NCBI GenBank assembly: GCA_014384565.1
Contig: JACNFO010000020.1
Location: 1 to 60,372, forward strand
From: Candidatus Pseudothioglobus aerophilus
GTDB taxonomy: Bacteria; Pseudomonadota; Gammaproteobacteria; PS1; Pseudothioglobaceae
DNA length: 60,372 nucleotides
Direction: 5' to 3'
Made by a program: the position numbers and the translations under genes. Below, piece after piece: positions 27,017-36,808 of this stretch (positions are counted from its first letter, which is position 1; each line of letters opens with the position of its first letter). The notes under the pieces were generated by a model, which was not told the DNA's origin, did not search any database, and saw nothing but the letters and a program-made list of their open reading frames with translations.

Positions 27017-27501
27017 TGAAAGCAACGCTCAAAAAATATAGTCCAAAACGTGAAAATGTTAATTTAGGATGGCTTAATAAACACCTAACCGATCCAGAGC
27101 TATGGAAATGGAATAAGAGATCTATCGCTAAAGGATTTGCTGTTGGTCTTTTTTGTGCTTTTCTTCCAGTACCAATTCATATGCTACTTGCTGGAATCCT
27201 TGCGGTTGCTTTTTCTGCGAATATTCTACTTTCATTACTAGTTGTTTGGGTAAATAACCCAATTACTATTGTGCCAATTTTCTACTTTACTTATAAATTA
27301 GGCGCCTCCATTATTGGAGTTGAAATCGATCCTGGATTTGAATTTTCATTTGGCTATTTGATGGATAACTTTTGGTCGGCGACACTAGCTCTATGGGTTG
27401 GAGGCATAATCACCTCAATTGTGGCATCAATACTAGGGTATTTTTCAATTATTTCAATTTATAGGTATAAAGCACTACAAAGAGTTAAACGTTTGAAATA
27501 G
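27016..27501 (+). CDS. DUF2062 family membrane protein
   Basis: The start [20 protein letters not shown] fits the DUF2062 signature, followed by four hydrophobic stretches with V-N-N-P-I-T near residue 79. The family is found widely in proteobacteria but has no proven function. The start overlaps the dxs stop (TAATG). Its last 17 bases overlap the end of the convergent ispG gene, so the genes share their 3' ends. Confidence 0.85.
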   Translation: MKATLKKYSPKRENVNLGWLNKHLTDPELWKWNKRSIAKGFAVGLFCAFLPVPIHMLLAGILAVAFSANILLSLLVVWVNNPITIVPIFYFTYKLGASIIGVEIDPGFEFSFGYLMDNFWSATLALWVGGIITSIVASILGYFSIISIYRYKALQRVKRLK

Positions 27502-28567
27502 GTATGCGCCTTCTAATGCTGGCTTCTAAAGTGTCAACTAGTGACTCATTCTCAACCTTGCTGTGAGTTTTTCCGTCTATATATAGTAGATTCGGAGAGC
27601 CACCAGTAAGGCCAACACTGACCTCCTTCGCCTCACCTGGCCCATTAACAACACAACCAATTACAGCAACATCAATTGGCTCAGTGATATCTTCTAATCG
27701 AGCTTCAAGTTCATTAACAACCGAGATTACATCAAATTTTTGTCTTGAGCATGATGGGCATGCAATCAAATTAACGCCCTTCTTTCTTAAATGAAGTGAC
27801 TTTAAAATATCAAAACCAACTTTTATCTCATCCACAGGATCTGATGCAAGAGAGACTCTAATAGTATCACCAATACCTTCGCTTAAAAGTAAACCCATTC
27901 CAATTGAAGATTTAACAGTTCCAGAGCGAAAAGATCCAGCTTCTGTAATACCTAGGTGCAGTGGATTATCAATTTGAGAAGCTAATTGACGATAAGCAAA
28001 TACAGTCATAAAAACCTCAGAAGCTTTAAGTGAAACTTTAAAGTTATCAAAGTTTAGTCTATCTAAAATATCAATATGTCTAAATGCAGACTCAACCATC
28101 GCCTCTGGAGTCGGCTCAGTGTATTTTTTTTGTAAATCTTTTTCAAGGGATCCAGCATTAACACCAATACGAATAGGAATCCCATTATCTTTCGCAGCGG
28201 AAACAACCTCCCTTATTCGGTCCTCTTTACCAATATTCCCAGGATTAATTCGTAAACAGTCCGCACCATATCCTGCAACTTTTAAAGCAATTTTATAATC
28301 AAAATGAATATCAGTGATTAGAGGGATATTAACACGTGTCTTTATTTTTTTAAACGCTTCAGCTGCGTCCATCGTCGGAATTGAAACTCTAACAAGATCA
28401 GCTCCAGCTTTTTCAAGAGATAAGATTTGTGAAACTGTTGAGTCGACATCACATGTATCAGTATTAGTCATACTCTGAACAGTAATTGGAGCATCTCCGC
28501 CAATGGCAACATTGCCAACAAAAATTTTCTTAGAAACTCTTCTTTTAATTTTGTGTACTTGCTTCAT
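27485..28567 (-). CDS. ispG: 4-hydroxy-3-methylbut-2-enyl diphosphate synthase
   Basis: IspG carries out the sixth MEP step with a 4Fe-4S cluster. The cluster cysteines lie in C-P-S-C-S-R-Q near residue 268 and G-C-V-V-N-G-P-G-E near 303, and the N-terminal TIM-barrel start [17 protein letters not shown] is standard. It has the short bacterial form of 360 residues. It overlaps the upstream small membrane protein gene by 23 bases and converges with the DUF2062 gene, so it shares a locus with dxs, the first gene of the pathway. Confidence 0.97.
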   Translation of the reverse strand: MKQVHKIKRRVSKKIFVGNVAIGGDAPITVQSMTNTDTCDVDSTVSQILSLEKAGADLVRVSIPTMDAAEAFKKIKTRVNIPLITDIHFDYKIALKVAGYGADCLRINPGNIGKEDRIREVVSAAKDNGIPIRIGVNAGSLEKDLQKKYTEPTPEAMVESAFRHIDILDRLNFDNFKVSLKASEVFMTVFAYRQLASQIDNPLHLGITEAGSFRSGTVKSSIGMGLLLSEGIGDTIRVSLASDPVDEIKVGFDILKSLHLRKKGVNLIACPSCSRQKFDVISVVNELEARLEDITEPIDVAVIGCVVNGPGEAKEVSVGLTGGSPNLLYIDGKTHSKVENESLVDTLEASIRRRIPISNV

Positions 28568-28838
28568 AAGTGCTTATTACTTCATCAAGATTTTCAGTTA
28601 CTTCCTTAATTTCTTTTGGAGAATTTAAATTATTACTACTTTCAACAACTATATTCTCACTCACATCATCAAGACTTGGCTGACTAATTATGATTGAATT
28701 TGATTTACTTTCAGTTTTATCTTCCCCCTGAAAATAATACCATATAGCGCCAAAAATTAAAAAAAACAAAGAAAGCCAAAGCAGCCTCCTCTTTAAAGGT
28801 TTTTTCTTTTTAGGATAATAATTAATCCCGTCCAGCAC
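28545..28838 (-). CDS. Small single-pass membrane protein between rlmN and ispG
   Basis: The 97-residue protein has a very basic N-terminus (K-K-K-K-P-L-K-R-R), one membrane helix at about residues 18-36 and an acidic, low-complexity periplasmic tail. It overlaps both neighbours (17 bases with rlmN, 23 with ispG), so it is tightly coupled to them. In many gammaproteobacteria rodZ or pilF sits in this place; this protein has the RodZ-like basic stretch and helix but lacks the N-terminal HTH domain. It might be a reduced RodZ, but this rests on position and layout only. Confidence 0.6.
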   Translation of the reverse strand: MLDGINYYPKKKKPLKRRLLWLSLFFLIFGAIWYYFQGEDKTESKSNSIIISQPSLDDVSENIVVESSNNLNSPKEIKEVTENLDEVISTYEASTQN

Positions 28839-29904
28839 TTCTTCTACTCTTATCTACAACTTTTCCAGCTAGTTGGCCACATGCCGCGTCAACATCATCA
28901 CCTCGCGTTCTTCTCGTAGTAGTTCGAATTCCTGATCGATACAAAATATCTTGAAACTTATCAATAGCAATGTCATTTGAAGTTGTATATTTCGTTTCAG
29001 GGAAAGGGTTGAAAGGTATTAGGTTGACCTTAGCTGACTCACCCTGAAACCAAAAATTTAATAATTTTGAGAGCTCCTGAGCTTGCTCAATAGAATCATT
29101 TACACCCTTAAGCATAACGTACTCGAACATTACATGTCGCTCTTGAGTTCCTGCATTCAAGTAGTAATGACAAGCTTTCATAAGCTCTTTAATAGGATAT
29201 TTTTTATTAATTGGGACAAGTACATCTCTTAATTCATCATTAGGGGCATGCAAGGAGATGGCCAAACTTACTGGAACTGTGTCTGACATTCTCATTAGTG
29301 CCGGAACAATCCCTGATGAAGAAACAGTAACCCGCCTCCTAGAAAGTCCAAATGCCCAATCATCCAAAAGGATATCACATGCATCATAAACAGCGGATTC
29401 ATTAAGTAATGGTTCGCCCATTCCCATAAAAACTACATTAGAAATTCGCCTACCTTTGTCCTTTAAATGGTTTTGAGCAATTAATACCTGTGCAATAATT
29501 TCATGGTTTTCAAGGTTACGATTAAATCCTTGATAGCCTGTCGCGCAAAAAGTACAAGCCAATGAACAGCCAACTTGAGAAGATATACAAAGCGTTCCTC
29601 TATCTTTTTGAGGTATATAAACTGTTTCAATATGATTTTCTTCACTCAACTTGATTACCCACTTAATAACTCCATCTTTTGAATTATCGATAGAGGTTAC
29701 TTCAGGCAATTCAATAGAAGCAATTGCCTGAAGTTTTTGTCTTAAGTCTTTTGAGAAGTTATGCATATCACCAAAGTCTGAAGCACCTTGGTGGAAGATC
29801 CACTGCATAATTTGTTTTGTACGAAATGGTTTTTCGTTTAAATCAGAAAAAAACTTCTTAAGCTTAACTTGAGTAAGCCCTAACAAGTTTTGTTTTTCTA
29901 ACAT
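28822..29904 (-). CDS. rlmN: Dual-specificity rRNA/tRNA methyltransferase RlmN
   Basis: RlmN is a radical SAM enzyme that methylates C2 of A2503 in 23S rRNA and A37 in some tRNAs. The cluster motif C-S-L-A-C-T-F-C-A is near residue 115, followed by the G-M-G-E-P-L segment. The two mechanistic cysteines fit positions near 115-122 and the C-G-Q-L near the end (D-A-A-C-G-Q-L-A-G). At 360 residues it is normal. ndk lies 24 bases upstream on the same strand. Confidence 0.97.
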   Translation of the reverse strand: MLEKQNLLGLTQVKLKKFFSDLNEKPFRTKQIMQWIFHQGASDFGDMHNFSKDLRQKLQAIASIELPEVTSIDNSKDGVIKWVIKLSEENHIETVYIPQKDRGTLCISSQVGCSLACTFCATGYQGFNRNLENHEIIAQVLIAQNHLKDKGRRISNVVFMGMGEPLLNESAVYDACDILLDDWAFGLSRRRVTVSSSGIVPALMRMSDTVPVSLAISLHAPNDELRDVLVPINKKYPIKELMKACHYYLNAGTQERHVMFEYVMLKGVNDSIEQAQELSKLLNFWFQGESAKVNLIPFNPFPETKYTTSNDIAIDKFQDILYRSGIRTTTRRTRGDDVDAACGQLAGKVVDKSRRSAGRD

Positions 29905-29927
29905 TACTAAGTCTCTTTTTAAGTTAT

Positions 29928-30353
29928 TTATCTAGTTCTTGGACAAACGCTATCATCGCCAAAAAAATATGCAATTTCTATTGCGGCGTTTTCTTGAGAG
30001 TCTGAACCGTGAACAGCATTTTCGTCTAATGACTCTGCAAAATCTGCCCTAATAGTCCCGGCATCTGCTTCTTTTGGATTAGTCGCACCCATAATTTCAC
30101 GATGCTTTGCAACTGCATTTTCGCCTTCAAGAACTTGAACCATAACTGGCCCAGATGTCATAAAGCCTACAAGATCTTTATAAAAAGGTCTATCTTGATG
30201 AACAGCATAAAATCCACCTGCCATTGCTTCATCTAAGTGAATCATTTTTGATGCAACAATTTTAAAACCAGCATCTTCAAAACGAGAGTAAATTTGACCA
30301 ATTACGTTTTTAGCCACAGCATCTGGCTTAATTATTGATAAAGTTTGTTCCAT
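29928..30353 (-). CDS. ndk: Nucleoside diphosphate kinase
   Basis: Ndk balances nucleoside triphosphates by passing phosphate through a histidine. The active-site segment N-A-V-H-G-S-D-S is near residue 117, and K-P-D-A-V near the start is typical. I choose the ATG at 30353 (protein M-E-Q-T-L-S), six bases inside a possible TTG start, because a GGGGA site lies at the right distance and the family starts here. About 141 residues. It heads the ndk-rlmN-small protein-ispG run. Confidence 0.96.
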   Translation of the reverse strand: MEQTLSIIKPDAVAKNVIGQIYSRFEDAGFKIVASKMIHLDEAMAGGFYAVHQDRPFYKDLVGFMTSGPVMVQVLEGENAVAKHREIMGATNPKEADAGTIRADFAESLDENAVHGSDSQENAAIEIAYFFGDDSVCPRTR

Positions 30354-30422
30354 GAACAATCCCCAGTTAATTAAAAAGCCGGTATTTTACCATGCAGTTG
30401 TGTATTTCTTATGCTCAGAGAT

Positions 30423-30462
30423 AAAAAAAGAAGATATGCTTATCTATTAAAAAAACTTCTTT
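30423..30462 (-). terminator. Candidate terminator of the oxidoreductase gene
   Basis: Just after the oxidoreductase stop on the minus strand, an AGATA/TATCT hairpin is followed by TCTTTTTTT; a wider AAAGAAG/CTTCTTT pairing encloses it. It separates that gene from ndk. Confidence 0.4.
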
Positions 30463-30468
30463 ATTAGG

Positions 30469-31776
30469 TTAACTTTTCATAATTAATTTTGTTCGACGAT
30501 AGTAATCTAATAAATCAAAAGCCCTAAAATAAGCGCTCGCAATTGGAAGAAACCACGGCTTTCCATAATAGTAAGGTCTAGTTTGCAGAGGTGTATCTTC
30601 AAAAACAGTTACTTTTTGATCAGGATTTAACATTTTCAATGCAGCCATATGTCCCAAATATGGCGCCATTGCAACTCCATTTCCACAGTAACCTAGCGCA
30701 GAATAAACCCCTTTATTAACACTAAGGTTTGGTAATTGACTGAAAGTAAAGCCTGTAAATCCAGTCCAACAATGACTAATTTCAACATCTTCTAAAGAAG
30801 GAAAAATTTCTATAAGCATTTTACGCAGAGTTGGTAATGCCTCTTCAGCAGAAATCGAATGCATAGCTGCACGCGTTCCTAGCATTATTCTTGTACCGCA
30901 AGGAGTTGGCCTATAGTAACAATAGCGCTTACGGGTTTCAACCATACAATGGCCGCCAGGTAAAAGAGTCTGAACTTTATCTTTACCAATATCCACTGTT
31001 GTTATTACAAAACTTGGTACAGGTAATACCCGCCTTGCTAAATACTTAGAAAGACTTGGCCTTGTATATCCATTAGTAGCCATAAGAACTTGCTTACAGT
31101 GAATTTTTGAATTTGAAGTTAAAACATCAAATCCATTTTGTTTTAATTTATTAACTTTAACTACAGGCTTGTTACCAAAAACCTTTGCCCCTGCTTCTAA
31201 TGCAAGCTTTAATAAGCCATAATGAAATTTACGCGGGTGGACTGAGCCATGATCTTGATAAAACTGTCCTCCAAAATATAACTCTGTTTTTATTGATTTA
31301 GACAGCATATCAGGACCAATCATTTTAGAGTTAAAGTCATCGATAGCTTTTAATTTTTGTAAGTTATCTGACATACTGGCTTGATCTTTAGGAAGCCATG
31401 AAGTTCTTAATCTTCCACAAACATTAAACTCACAATCAATATTATTTTCTTCAATCAAGTTAGATGTAAAAGCTAGCGAAGCATTAGCTTCTTTATGAAT
31501 TTCTGCTGCAATAACTTCGCCATATTTTTTCTTTGCCTGGTCTGTTGAAACCTTATGACCAGAACCTAGCATTCCACCATTCCTAGTGCTTGCTCCAAAT
31601 CCAATCATCTCTGAATCTAAAACAATGACATTTTTACCAGATTTAGATAACGTTAAAGCTGCGCTTAATCCTGTATAACCAGCGCCAATAATGACAATAT
31701 CTGCCTTTAATGGAAGTGCTTCAATATTTTCAAATTGTGGCTGGCCGTCCCACCAAAAGGGAGTGAATTTAGTCAT
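30469..31776 (-). CDS. FAD-dependent amine/amino acid oxidoreductase (PuuB/DadA-like)
   Basis: The protein is a D-amino-acid-oxidase-type flavoprotein. It has the dinucleotide motif I-V-I-I-G-A-G-Y-T-G-L-S-A-A near residue 30, the acidic end V-L-D-S, and F-G-A-S-T-R-N-G-G-M as in gamma-glutamylputrescine oxidase and glycine oxidase relatives. The substrate cannot be fixed; no polyamine or amino acid catabolic genes adjoin it. At 435 residues it is typical. It is flanked by a strong terminator on the HU side and a weaker one on the ndk side, so it is a unit of its own. Confidence 0.85.
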   Translation of the reverse strand: MTKFTPFWWDGQPQFENIEALPLKADIVIIGAGYTGLSAALTLSKSGKNVIVLDSEMIGFGASTRNGGMLGSGHKVSTDQAKKKYGEVIAAEIHKEANASLAFTSNLIEENNIDCEFNVCGRLRTSWLPKDQASMSDNLQKLKAIDDFNSKMIGPDMLSKSIKTELYFGGQFYQDHGSVHPRKFHYGLLKLALEAGAKVFGNKPVVKVNKLKQNGFDVLTSNSKIHCKQVLMATNGYTRPSLSKYLARRVLPVPSFVITTVDIGKDKVQTLLPGGHCMVETRKRYCYYRPTPCGTRIMLGTRAAMHSISAEEALPTLRKMLIEIFPSLEDVEISHCWTGFTGFTFSQLPNLSVNKGVYSALGYCGNGVAMAPYLGHMAALKMLNPDQKVTVFEDTPLQTRPYYYGKPWFLPIASAYFRAFDLLDYYRRTKLIMKS

Positions 31777-31836
31777 TTCAGGGTATTAATTAAAAACCTT
31801 TAAAATAGTATATCAACCAAATAATTTTTTTTCAAA

Positions 31837-31868
31837 TAAAAAAAAGGCGCCCAAGAGCGCCTTTTTTT
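31837..31868. terminator. Strong bidirectional terminator after the HU gene
   Basis: GGCGC (31846-31850) pairs with GCGCC (31857-31861) around a six-base loop, flanked by an A run on the left and seven T residues on the right, so it can stop transcription in both directions. It ends the HU gene on the minus strand, 20 bases past its stop. Confidence 0.88.
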
Positions 31869-31887
31869 AATAACTAATTAATAAATA

Positions 31888-32160
31888 CTAGTTACATGCG
31901 TCTTTCAATGCCTTGCCAGCTTTAAATGCAGCGACATTTGAAGCTTTAATTTGAATCGTAGCACCTGTTTGTGGATTACGGCCACTGCGAGCAGCACGAG
32001 CTCTAACTACGAAACTACCAAAGCCAGTAAGTTGGACACCATCACCACTTGCCATTGCTGAAGTAATAGCGCCTGTTGTTGCGTTTAGCGCTCTTGCAGC
32101 ATCAGCTTTAGATAAGTTAGCGCCTGATGCGATTGCATCAATTAATTCTGATTTATTCAT
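31888..32160 (-). CDS. hupB: HU-family DNA-binding protein
   Basis: A 90-residue histone-like protein; it has the start [11 protein letters not shown], the central G-F-G-S-F and the DNA-binding arm with G-R-N-P-Q-T-G. HU bends and compacts DNA and takes part in many site-specific events. The upstream TTG would add five residues, but those bases are the GAGAG ribosome site, so the inner ATG is the start. A single gene with its own leader of about 175 bases and a strong terminator. HU and IHF can be confused, but the sequence fits HU best; alpha or beta is not decided. Confidence 0.95.
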   Translation of the reverse strand: MNKSELIDAIASGANLSKADAARALNATTGAITSAMASGDGVQLTGFGSFVVRARAARSGRNPQTGATIQIKASNVAAFKAGKALKDACN

Positions 32161-32338
32161 TTTAATTCTCTCCAATAAAAGTTTGTTATAAAAAAAGACA
32201 AAGCGAAAGAGGTAACTTTAAACCTATTTCAGGAGGAAAGAATCACAAGAAACCATCTGCCTCCAACGCTGTATCTAGAAGTTATTGTACTATCAAAATA
32301 AAGTTATTTGAAAAATAATGTAAAAAAAATATTTTATT

Positions 32339-32815
32339 CTAGCGATTCCCTTCTTTTAGGGCTCTTGCTTTATCCATTTTCCAGTCTCTTTCTTTAATAT
32401 CTTGACGTTTATCATGACCTTTTTTTCCTTTAGCAACGCCAATTTCTAACTTAACCCTACCTCTTGCCCAATAGAGTTTTAATGGAACGACTGTAGCTCC
32501 TTTTTGAGTAATTTTTTCTCGAAGTCTATTAATTTCAAGTCTGTTTAATAGTAATTTTCGAGTTCTTGTTGGATCACACTCAACATGGCTGGAGGCTGAA
32601 TTTAGTGGAGATATATGAGCACCAAAAAGGAACAGCTCATTATTTTTGTAAATCACATAGCTTTCAGTAATTTGAACTTTGCTATCTCTAAGGCTTTTAA
32701 CTTCCCAGCCAAGTAAACTTAAACCTGCTTCAAGGCTTTGTTCGATAAAATAGTCATGCCTTGCTTTTTTATTTAAAGCAATAGTATTTGAATTATCTTT
32801 TTTATTTTTTGCCAT
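32339..32815 (-). CDS. smpB: SsrA-binding protein SmpB
   Basis: SmpB binds tmRNA and starts trans-translation of stalled ribosomes. Family motifs present are [20 protein letters not shown] and the basic tail K-G-K-K-x-x-D-K-R. The start is placed at the inner ATG (M-A-K-N-K-K), which matches the family's usual M-A-K-K start; the frame stays open 22 codons further but into the divergent ratA gene. The result is 158 residues, typical. The ATG overlaps the ratA ATG. The ssrA gene is not seen nearby. Confidence 0.95.
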   Translation of the reverse strand: MAKNKKDNSNTIALNKKARHDYFIEQSLEAGLSLLGWEVKSLRDSKVQITESYVIYKNNELFLFGAHISPLNSASSHVECDPTRTRKLLLNRLEINRLREKITQKGATVVPLKLYWARGRVKLEIGVAKGKKGHDKRQDIKERDWKMDKARALKEGNR

Positions 32816-33245
32816 GCATCGTATTTCAAAAAGCGCAATTGTTCCATATACACCCCAACAAATGTTTGAGCTAGTTAACAATATTGATGACTATTCTCAA
32901 TTTTTAAACTGGTGTGATTCCTCCTCTATTTTAAATCAAACTGACAACCAAATCACTGCGTCAGTCGAGATTAATAAAGGTGGCATTAAACAAACGTTTT
33001 CAACACTGAATACTTTGACACCCTTTCAATCAATTGCAATGGAGCTAGTTGATGGGCCATTTGATGAGCTTTCAGGTGAATGGCGCTTTGAGCCACTGGG
33101 TGAAAATGCCGCAAAAATTCATTTGGATCTTCAATTTAAATTTAAATCAATGCTAATTGATATAGCTTTGTCACCTGTTTTTAAAAATATAGCCAATTCT
33201 CAATTAGATTCGTTTGTTGCAAGAGCAAAATATATTTATGGCTAA
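32814..33245 (+). CDS. ratA: RatA/Coq10-like START-domain protein
   Basis: A 143-residue single START/polyketide cyclase domain beginning [12 protein letters not shown], the same start as E. coli RatA. Members are described as ubiquinone-binding Coq10-like proteins; E. coli RatA was also reported to block ribosome subunit joining. The start codon overlaps the divergent smpB start codon (CATG), leaving no leader on either side and no Shine-Dalgarno site. Its end overlaps rluE by eight bases. Confidence 0.93.
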   Translation: MHRISKSAIVPYTPQQMFELVNNIDDYSQFLNWCDSSSILNQTDNQITASVEINKGGIKQTFSTLNTLTPFQSIAMELVDGPFDELSGEWRFEPLGENAAKIHLDLQFKFKSMLIDIALSPVFKNIANSQLDSFVARAKYIYG

Positions 33246-33768
33246 ACTTATTGCTTTGAATAAACCATTTGGAGTTATTTGCCAGTTCAGTGGAGATAAT
33301 AATACTTTATCAAACTACGTTGACATTCCGAATGTCTATCCAGCCGGTAGGCTTGATAAAGACTCAGAAGGATTGGTGATTCTTACAGATAATGGTAAGT
33401 TACAAAACTTAATATCCAACCCAAAATACAATAAAACCAAAACCTATGTTGTTCAAGTAGAAGGAGAGCTAAGCGCTATTGCAGCTTCTGCTCTAGAGAA
33501 AGGCATTAAACTTAAGGATGGAAATACTAAGCCTGCAATTGTCAAAATAATTGAAGAGCCTAACTGGCTTTGGGCAAGAACACCTCCAATAAGAGTAAGG
33601 AAAAATATTCCAACTTCGTGGATTGAAATTTCAATAAGTGAGGGGAAAAATCGTCAAATAAGAAGAATGACAGCAAGCGTAGGATTCCCAACCCTCAGGC
33701 TAATTAGAACAAAAATTGATAAGTGGCACTTAGGAGATATAACCTCAGGATCTTATGTCACTCTTTAA
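33238..33768 (+). CDS. rluE: 23S rRNA pseudouridine synthase RluE type
   Basis: A short RsuA-family pseudouridine synthase without the S4 domain, as in RluE, which modifies U2457 of 23S rRNA. The catalytic aspartate is in A-G-R-L-D-K-D-S-E-G-L near residue 40, and the end shows G-K-N-R-Q-I-R-R-M and the L-x-R-x-x-I pattern. The ATG at 33238 gives [12 protein letters not shown], the family start; an earlier in-frame ATG would add eight residues inside ratA. It overlaps ratA at the start and the DUF455 gene at the end by 14 bases. Confidence 0.92.
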   Translation: MAKLIALNKPFGVICQFSGDNNTLSNYVDIPNVYPAGRLDKDSEGLVILTDNGKLQNLISNPKYNKTKTYVVQVEGELSAIAASALEKGIKLKDGNTKPAIVKIIEEPNWLWARTPPIRVRKNIPTSWIEISISEGKNRQIRRMTASVGFPTLRLIRTKIDKWHLGDITSGSYVTL

Positions 33769-34558
33769 GCTCGCATATGAAGCCCTCATATGCAATAGTG
33801 TTGAAAAAAAAATTCTACTAATTGGTGATTTAAAGAAACATCAAATACCATTTGATATCAAAAAATCTAAAGTTAATGTAATTAAAATACCCTCTCCAGG
33901 AAGGCCTTTAAAGCCTAATTTAGTTGATTTCAAAGGAGCTCCAAAAAGAGATCGATCTGATTCAGGCATGATAAAAAATATTCATGCAATTTGTCATATC
34001 GAATTTAATTCCATTAACTTAGCACTAGACGCAATCTATAGATTTCAGGAAATGCCCCATCAGTATTATGCAGACTGGATTCGGGTAGCCAATGAAGAGA
34101 CAACCCACTTCTCACTTATCAAAGATTACCTTGAGTCCGTTGGCCATAGTTATGGTGATTTTGATGCCCATAATGGTTTGTGGCAAATGACAGTTGATAC
34201 AGATTATGACGTTTTATCAAGAATGGCTTTGGTTCCAAGAGTTCTAGAGGCTAGAGGTTTAGATGTAACTCCAAGAATTAGAAAAAAATTTAAAGATGCA
34301 AAGCTTCATAAGATGGTTGAAATTTTAGATATTATTTTTAAAGATGAAATCGGCCATGTAAAGATTGGGAACTATTGGTATCAATACTTATGTCATAAAA
34401 GAGATCTTGACCCAATTAATACATTTGACTTGTTAATAAAAAAGCACATTGGGTCTAATTTGCGTGGGCCATTTAATATTGAAGCAAGGCTTTTATCAAA
34501 TTTTAGTCAAAATGAATTAGATTATCTCGAGCACCCTGAGTTACTAAAAACTAACTAA
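33755..34558 (+). CDS. DUF455 ferritin-like protein
   Basis: The 267-residue protein has the ferritin-like metal-site pattern of DUF455: H-I-E near residue 81, N-E-E-T-T-H near 113, then V-L-E-A-R-G-L-D and D-E-I-G-H. These supply Glu and His ligands for a two-metal centre in a helical bundle. The family's reaction is not well established. The 14-base overlap with rluE suggests coupled translation, so the divergent block ratA-rluE-DUF455 is likely one operon. It converges on rnhA with an overlap of eight bases. Confidence 0.9.
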   Translation: MSLFKLAYEALICNSVEKKILLIGDLKKHQIPFDIKKSKVNVIKIPSPGRPLKPNLVDFKGAPKRDRSDSGMIKNIHAICHIEFNSINLALDAIYRFQEMPHQYYADWIRVANEETTHFSLIKDYLESVGHSYGDFDAHNGLWQMTVDTDYDVLSRMALVPRVLEARGLDVTPRIRKKFKDAKLHKMVEILDIIFKDEIGHVKIGNYWYQYLCHKRDLDPINTFDLLIKKHIGSNLRGPFNIEARLLSNFSQNELDYLEHPELLKTN

Positions 34559-34988
34559 TTTCATCCATGGCTTGATTTGCCAAAAGATCTGCCATATCAT
34601 TACCTGGGTCGTCACTATGTCCTTTAACCCAGTGCCAATTAACTGAAAACTCTTGATTAAGGTCATCTAATTGTTTCCAAAGCTCTACATTTTTAACTGG
34701 CTTTTTATTAGCGGTCTTCCAGCCTTTTGCTTTCCAGCCTTCAATCCAATCATTTATACCTTGAATAACATACTTGGAATCTGTGTATAAATCAACAGTA
34801 ATATCACTTGATTTGAGAGCTTGTAGTGCTTTAATTGATGCTGTTAGCTCCATCTTATTGTTTGTAGTATTTAACTCAGAACCTTTTAATTTCTTGTCAT
34901 GATCTTTGTACCTCAACCATGCTCCCCATCCACCAATCCCAGGATTACCTCGGCACCCACCATCTGTATAAATTACAATTTTTTCCAT
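34551..34988 (-). CDS. rnhA: Ribonuclease HI
   Basis: RNase HI degrades RNA in RNA-DNA hybrids. The catalytic residues are visible: Asp in I-Y-T-D-G-G-C near 9, Glu in K-M-E-L near 47, Asp in L-Y-T-D-S-K near 69 and Asp in D-P-G-N-D-M-A-D near 133. The 145 residues are the usual length, and the basic handle K-A-K-G-W-K is present. It is on the minus strand just three bases downstream of the amidotransferase gene, probably one transcript with it; the usual neighbour dnaQ is not here. Confidence 0.96.
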   Translation of the reverse strand: MEKIVIYTDGGCRGNPGIGGWGAWLRYKDHDKKLKGSELNTTNNKMELTASIKALQALKSSDITVDLYTDSKYVIQGINDWIEGWKAKGWKTANKKPVKNVELWKQLDDLNQEFSVNWHWVKGHSDDPGNDMADLLANQAMDEIS

Positions 34989-34991
34989 GGT

Positions 34992-36764
34992 CTAGTTATT
35001 TACATTAAGTTGAAGCCAATACTCAAGCAAAGCTAAGTGCCATAGTCTTGATCCATTCAAAGCTGTCATATAATCTTTAGGAGAATTAATCACTTTATCA
35101 ATATATTGCTGATTAAATATACCTCTATTACGACATGCACTCGATAAAAGTATATCAGACATAAATTCCAAAAAATCACCCTGAATGTACTTTAGAGCTG
35201 GCATTGGAAAATAACCTTTTTTTCGATCTATTACAGAATCTGGCAGGAGTCCTCTTGAAATCTGTTTAAGAGGGTACTTTCCCTCATCCCTCATTTTTAA
35301 TGAAGGTGGCATACTTAGGGCCCATTCAACTAATTCAGTATCCATAAATGGCACTCTAGCCTCAAGGCCCCATGCCATAGTCATATTGTCGACCCGTTTC
35401 ACAGGATCATCAACAATTAACCTTGTCATATCAGTGCGGAATACTTTATCAATAAAAGAGTCTGCGCCTGGCTTTAAAAACTCTTTATTTAGCCAATTAT
35501 GAGTATGATTATCACCTTGATATATTGATGATACTGTTTGTAAATACTCATCATGCGGCCTATCAACATAATGCTTTGAGAAGCGTTCTACTTCATTACC
35601 TTGTTCATTCGCCATTCTTGGATACCAAAAATACCCAGCGAAAGCTTCATCAGCCCCTTGTCCAGATAAGACAACTTTAGTATGCTTTGAAACTTGCTCA
35701 GAGAGCAAATAAAAAGCCACAGCGTCTTGACCAACCATTGGCTCTGACATATTCATAACTGCCTCTGATAATCGTGGAAGTACTTCTTTATTACTCACTT
35801 GATACTTTTTATGTTGTGTTTTAAATTTTGAGACAATTTGATCTGAATACTCAAATTCACTCCCAACTTCGTCGTCGATGTCTTCAAATCCTATTGAAAA
35901 AGTGCGAATATCTTCATGACCCGCTTCCTTTAAAAGAGCAACAATAAGTGATGAGTCTAATCCGCCAGAAAGTAAAACTCCTATTGGCACGTCAGATGCA
36001 GACATTCTTTTCATAACTGCAGAAGTTAATAACTCATGCGTTCTTTCAATATAGTCCTGATCTGAAATATTTTCCTCTAGCCTTTTTGCGCATGGTTGCC
36101 AATATGTTTTTTCGCGTAATTTACCATTAGGACTTAATGTAAAAAAAGTACCTGGCTTTAATTTCTGAATTCCATTAATAATAGTATTTGGCGCTGGCAC
36201 AACACCATGAAGAGATAACTGTTGATGCAAAGCAACAGGATTAATACTTTTATCAAGTTTTTGAGTAAGTAAAGCCTGTGAATTTGATGCAAAAGTAAAC
36301 GCTTTAGAAGTAATATTGAAATAAAGAGGTTTAATGCCCATTCTATCTCTTGCAACAAAAAGTTGCTGAGAAGATCGGTCCCAAATAGCAAAAGCAAACA
36401 TTCCGTCAAGGTGATTAACGCAATCTTCACCCCAAAAATGATATGCCTTTATTATTACTTCTGTATCAGAGTTTGAAAAAAAGACATAACCATTACTTAT
36501 TAATTGAGAACGAAGTGCCTTATAGTTGTATATCGTTCCATTAAATACTAATGTTAATTTAAGAAAATCATCTACCATTGGTTGCGAACCTAAATTCGAC
36601 AAGTCAATAATACTTAAGCGCTGATGTCCAAAACCAATCTTCCCTTCAAGCCATTTTCCTTTTGAATCAGGCCCCCTTTTGGCAAGTTTACTCATCATAT
36701 CATCTAGAGATTTTGTAGAAACAATCTCCCCATCAAATCGAAATTGACCGCAAATACCGCACAT
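34992..36764 (-). CDS. AsnB-type glutamine amidotransferase, NAGGN-synthase-like
   Basis: The N-terminus M-C-G-I-C-G has the nucleophile Cys2 of class II glutaminases, and the synthetase domain carries the ATP loop L-S-G-G-L-D-S-S near residue 265. Some segments (D-P-V-K-R-V-D-N-M-T-M-A-W-G-L-E-A-R-V-P-F) and the 590-residue length resemble the enzyme that amidates N-acetylglutaminylglutamine, an osmolyte, more than plain asparagine synthetase. The partner acetyltransferase/ligase gene (ngg) is not next to it; rnhA follows instead. It could still be asnB. A dyad lies in the divergent region with leuC. Confidence 0.82.
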   Translation of the reverse strand: MCGICGQFRFDGEIVSTKSLDDMMSKLAKRGPDSKGKWLEGKIGFGHQRLSIIDLSNLGSQPMVDDFLKLTLVFNGTIYNYKALRSQLISNGYVFFSNSDTEVIIKAYHFWGEDCVNHLDGMFAFAIWDRSSQQLFVARDRMGIKPLYFNITSKAFTFASNSQALLTQKLDKSINPVALHQQLSLHGVVPAPNTIINGIQKLKPGTFFTLSPNGKLREKTYWQPCAKRLEENISDQDYIERTHELLTSAVMKRMSASDVPIGVLLSGGLDSSLIVALLKEAGHEDIRTFSIGFEDIDDEVGSEFEYSDQIVSKFKTQHKKYQVSNKEVLPRLSEAVMNMSEPMVGQDAVAFYLLSEQVSKHTKVVLSGQGADEAFAGYFWYPRMANEQGNEVERFSKHYVDRPHDEYLQTVSSIYQGDNHTHNWLNKEFLKPGADSFIDKVFRTDMTRLIVDDPVKRVDNMTMAWGLEARVPFMDTELVEWALSMPPSLKMRDEGKYPLKQISRGLLPDSVIDRKKGYFPMPALKYIQGDFLEFMSDILLSSACRNRGIFNQQYIDKVINSPKDYMTALNGSRLWHLALLEYWLQLNVNN

Positions 36765-36808
36765 AAATTTAACCTTTAAACTTTAAAATCAACACCTCAG
36801 AGTTACCT

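Noticed and set aside
32161-32338. ssrA (tmRNA) gene next to smpB
   Set aside because: The spacer is short and contains no tRNA-Ala-like ends or tag-coding frame.
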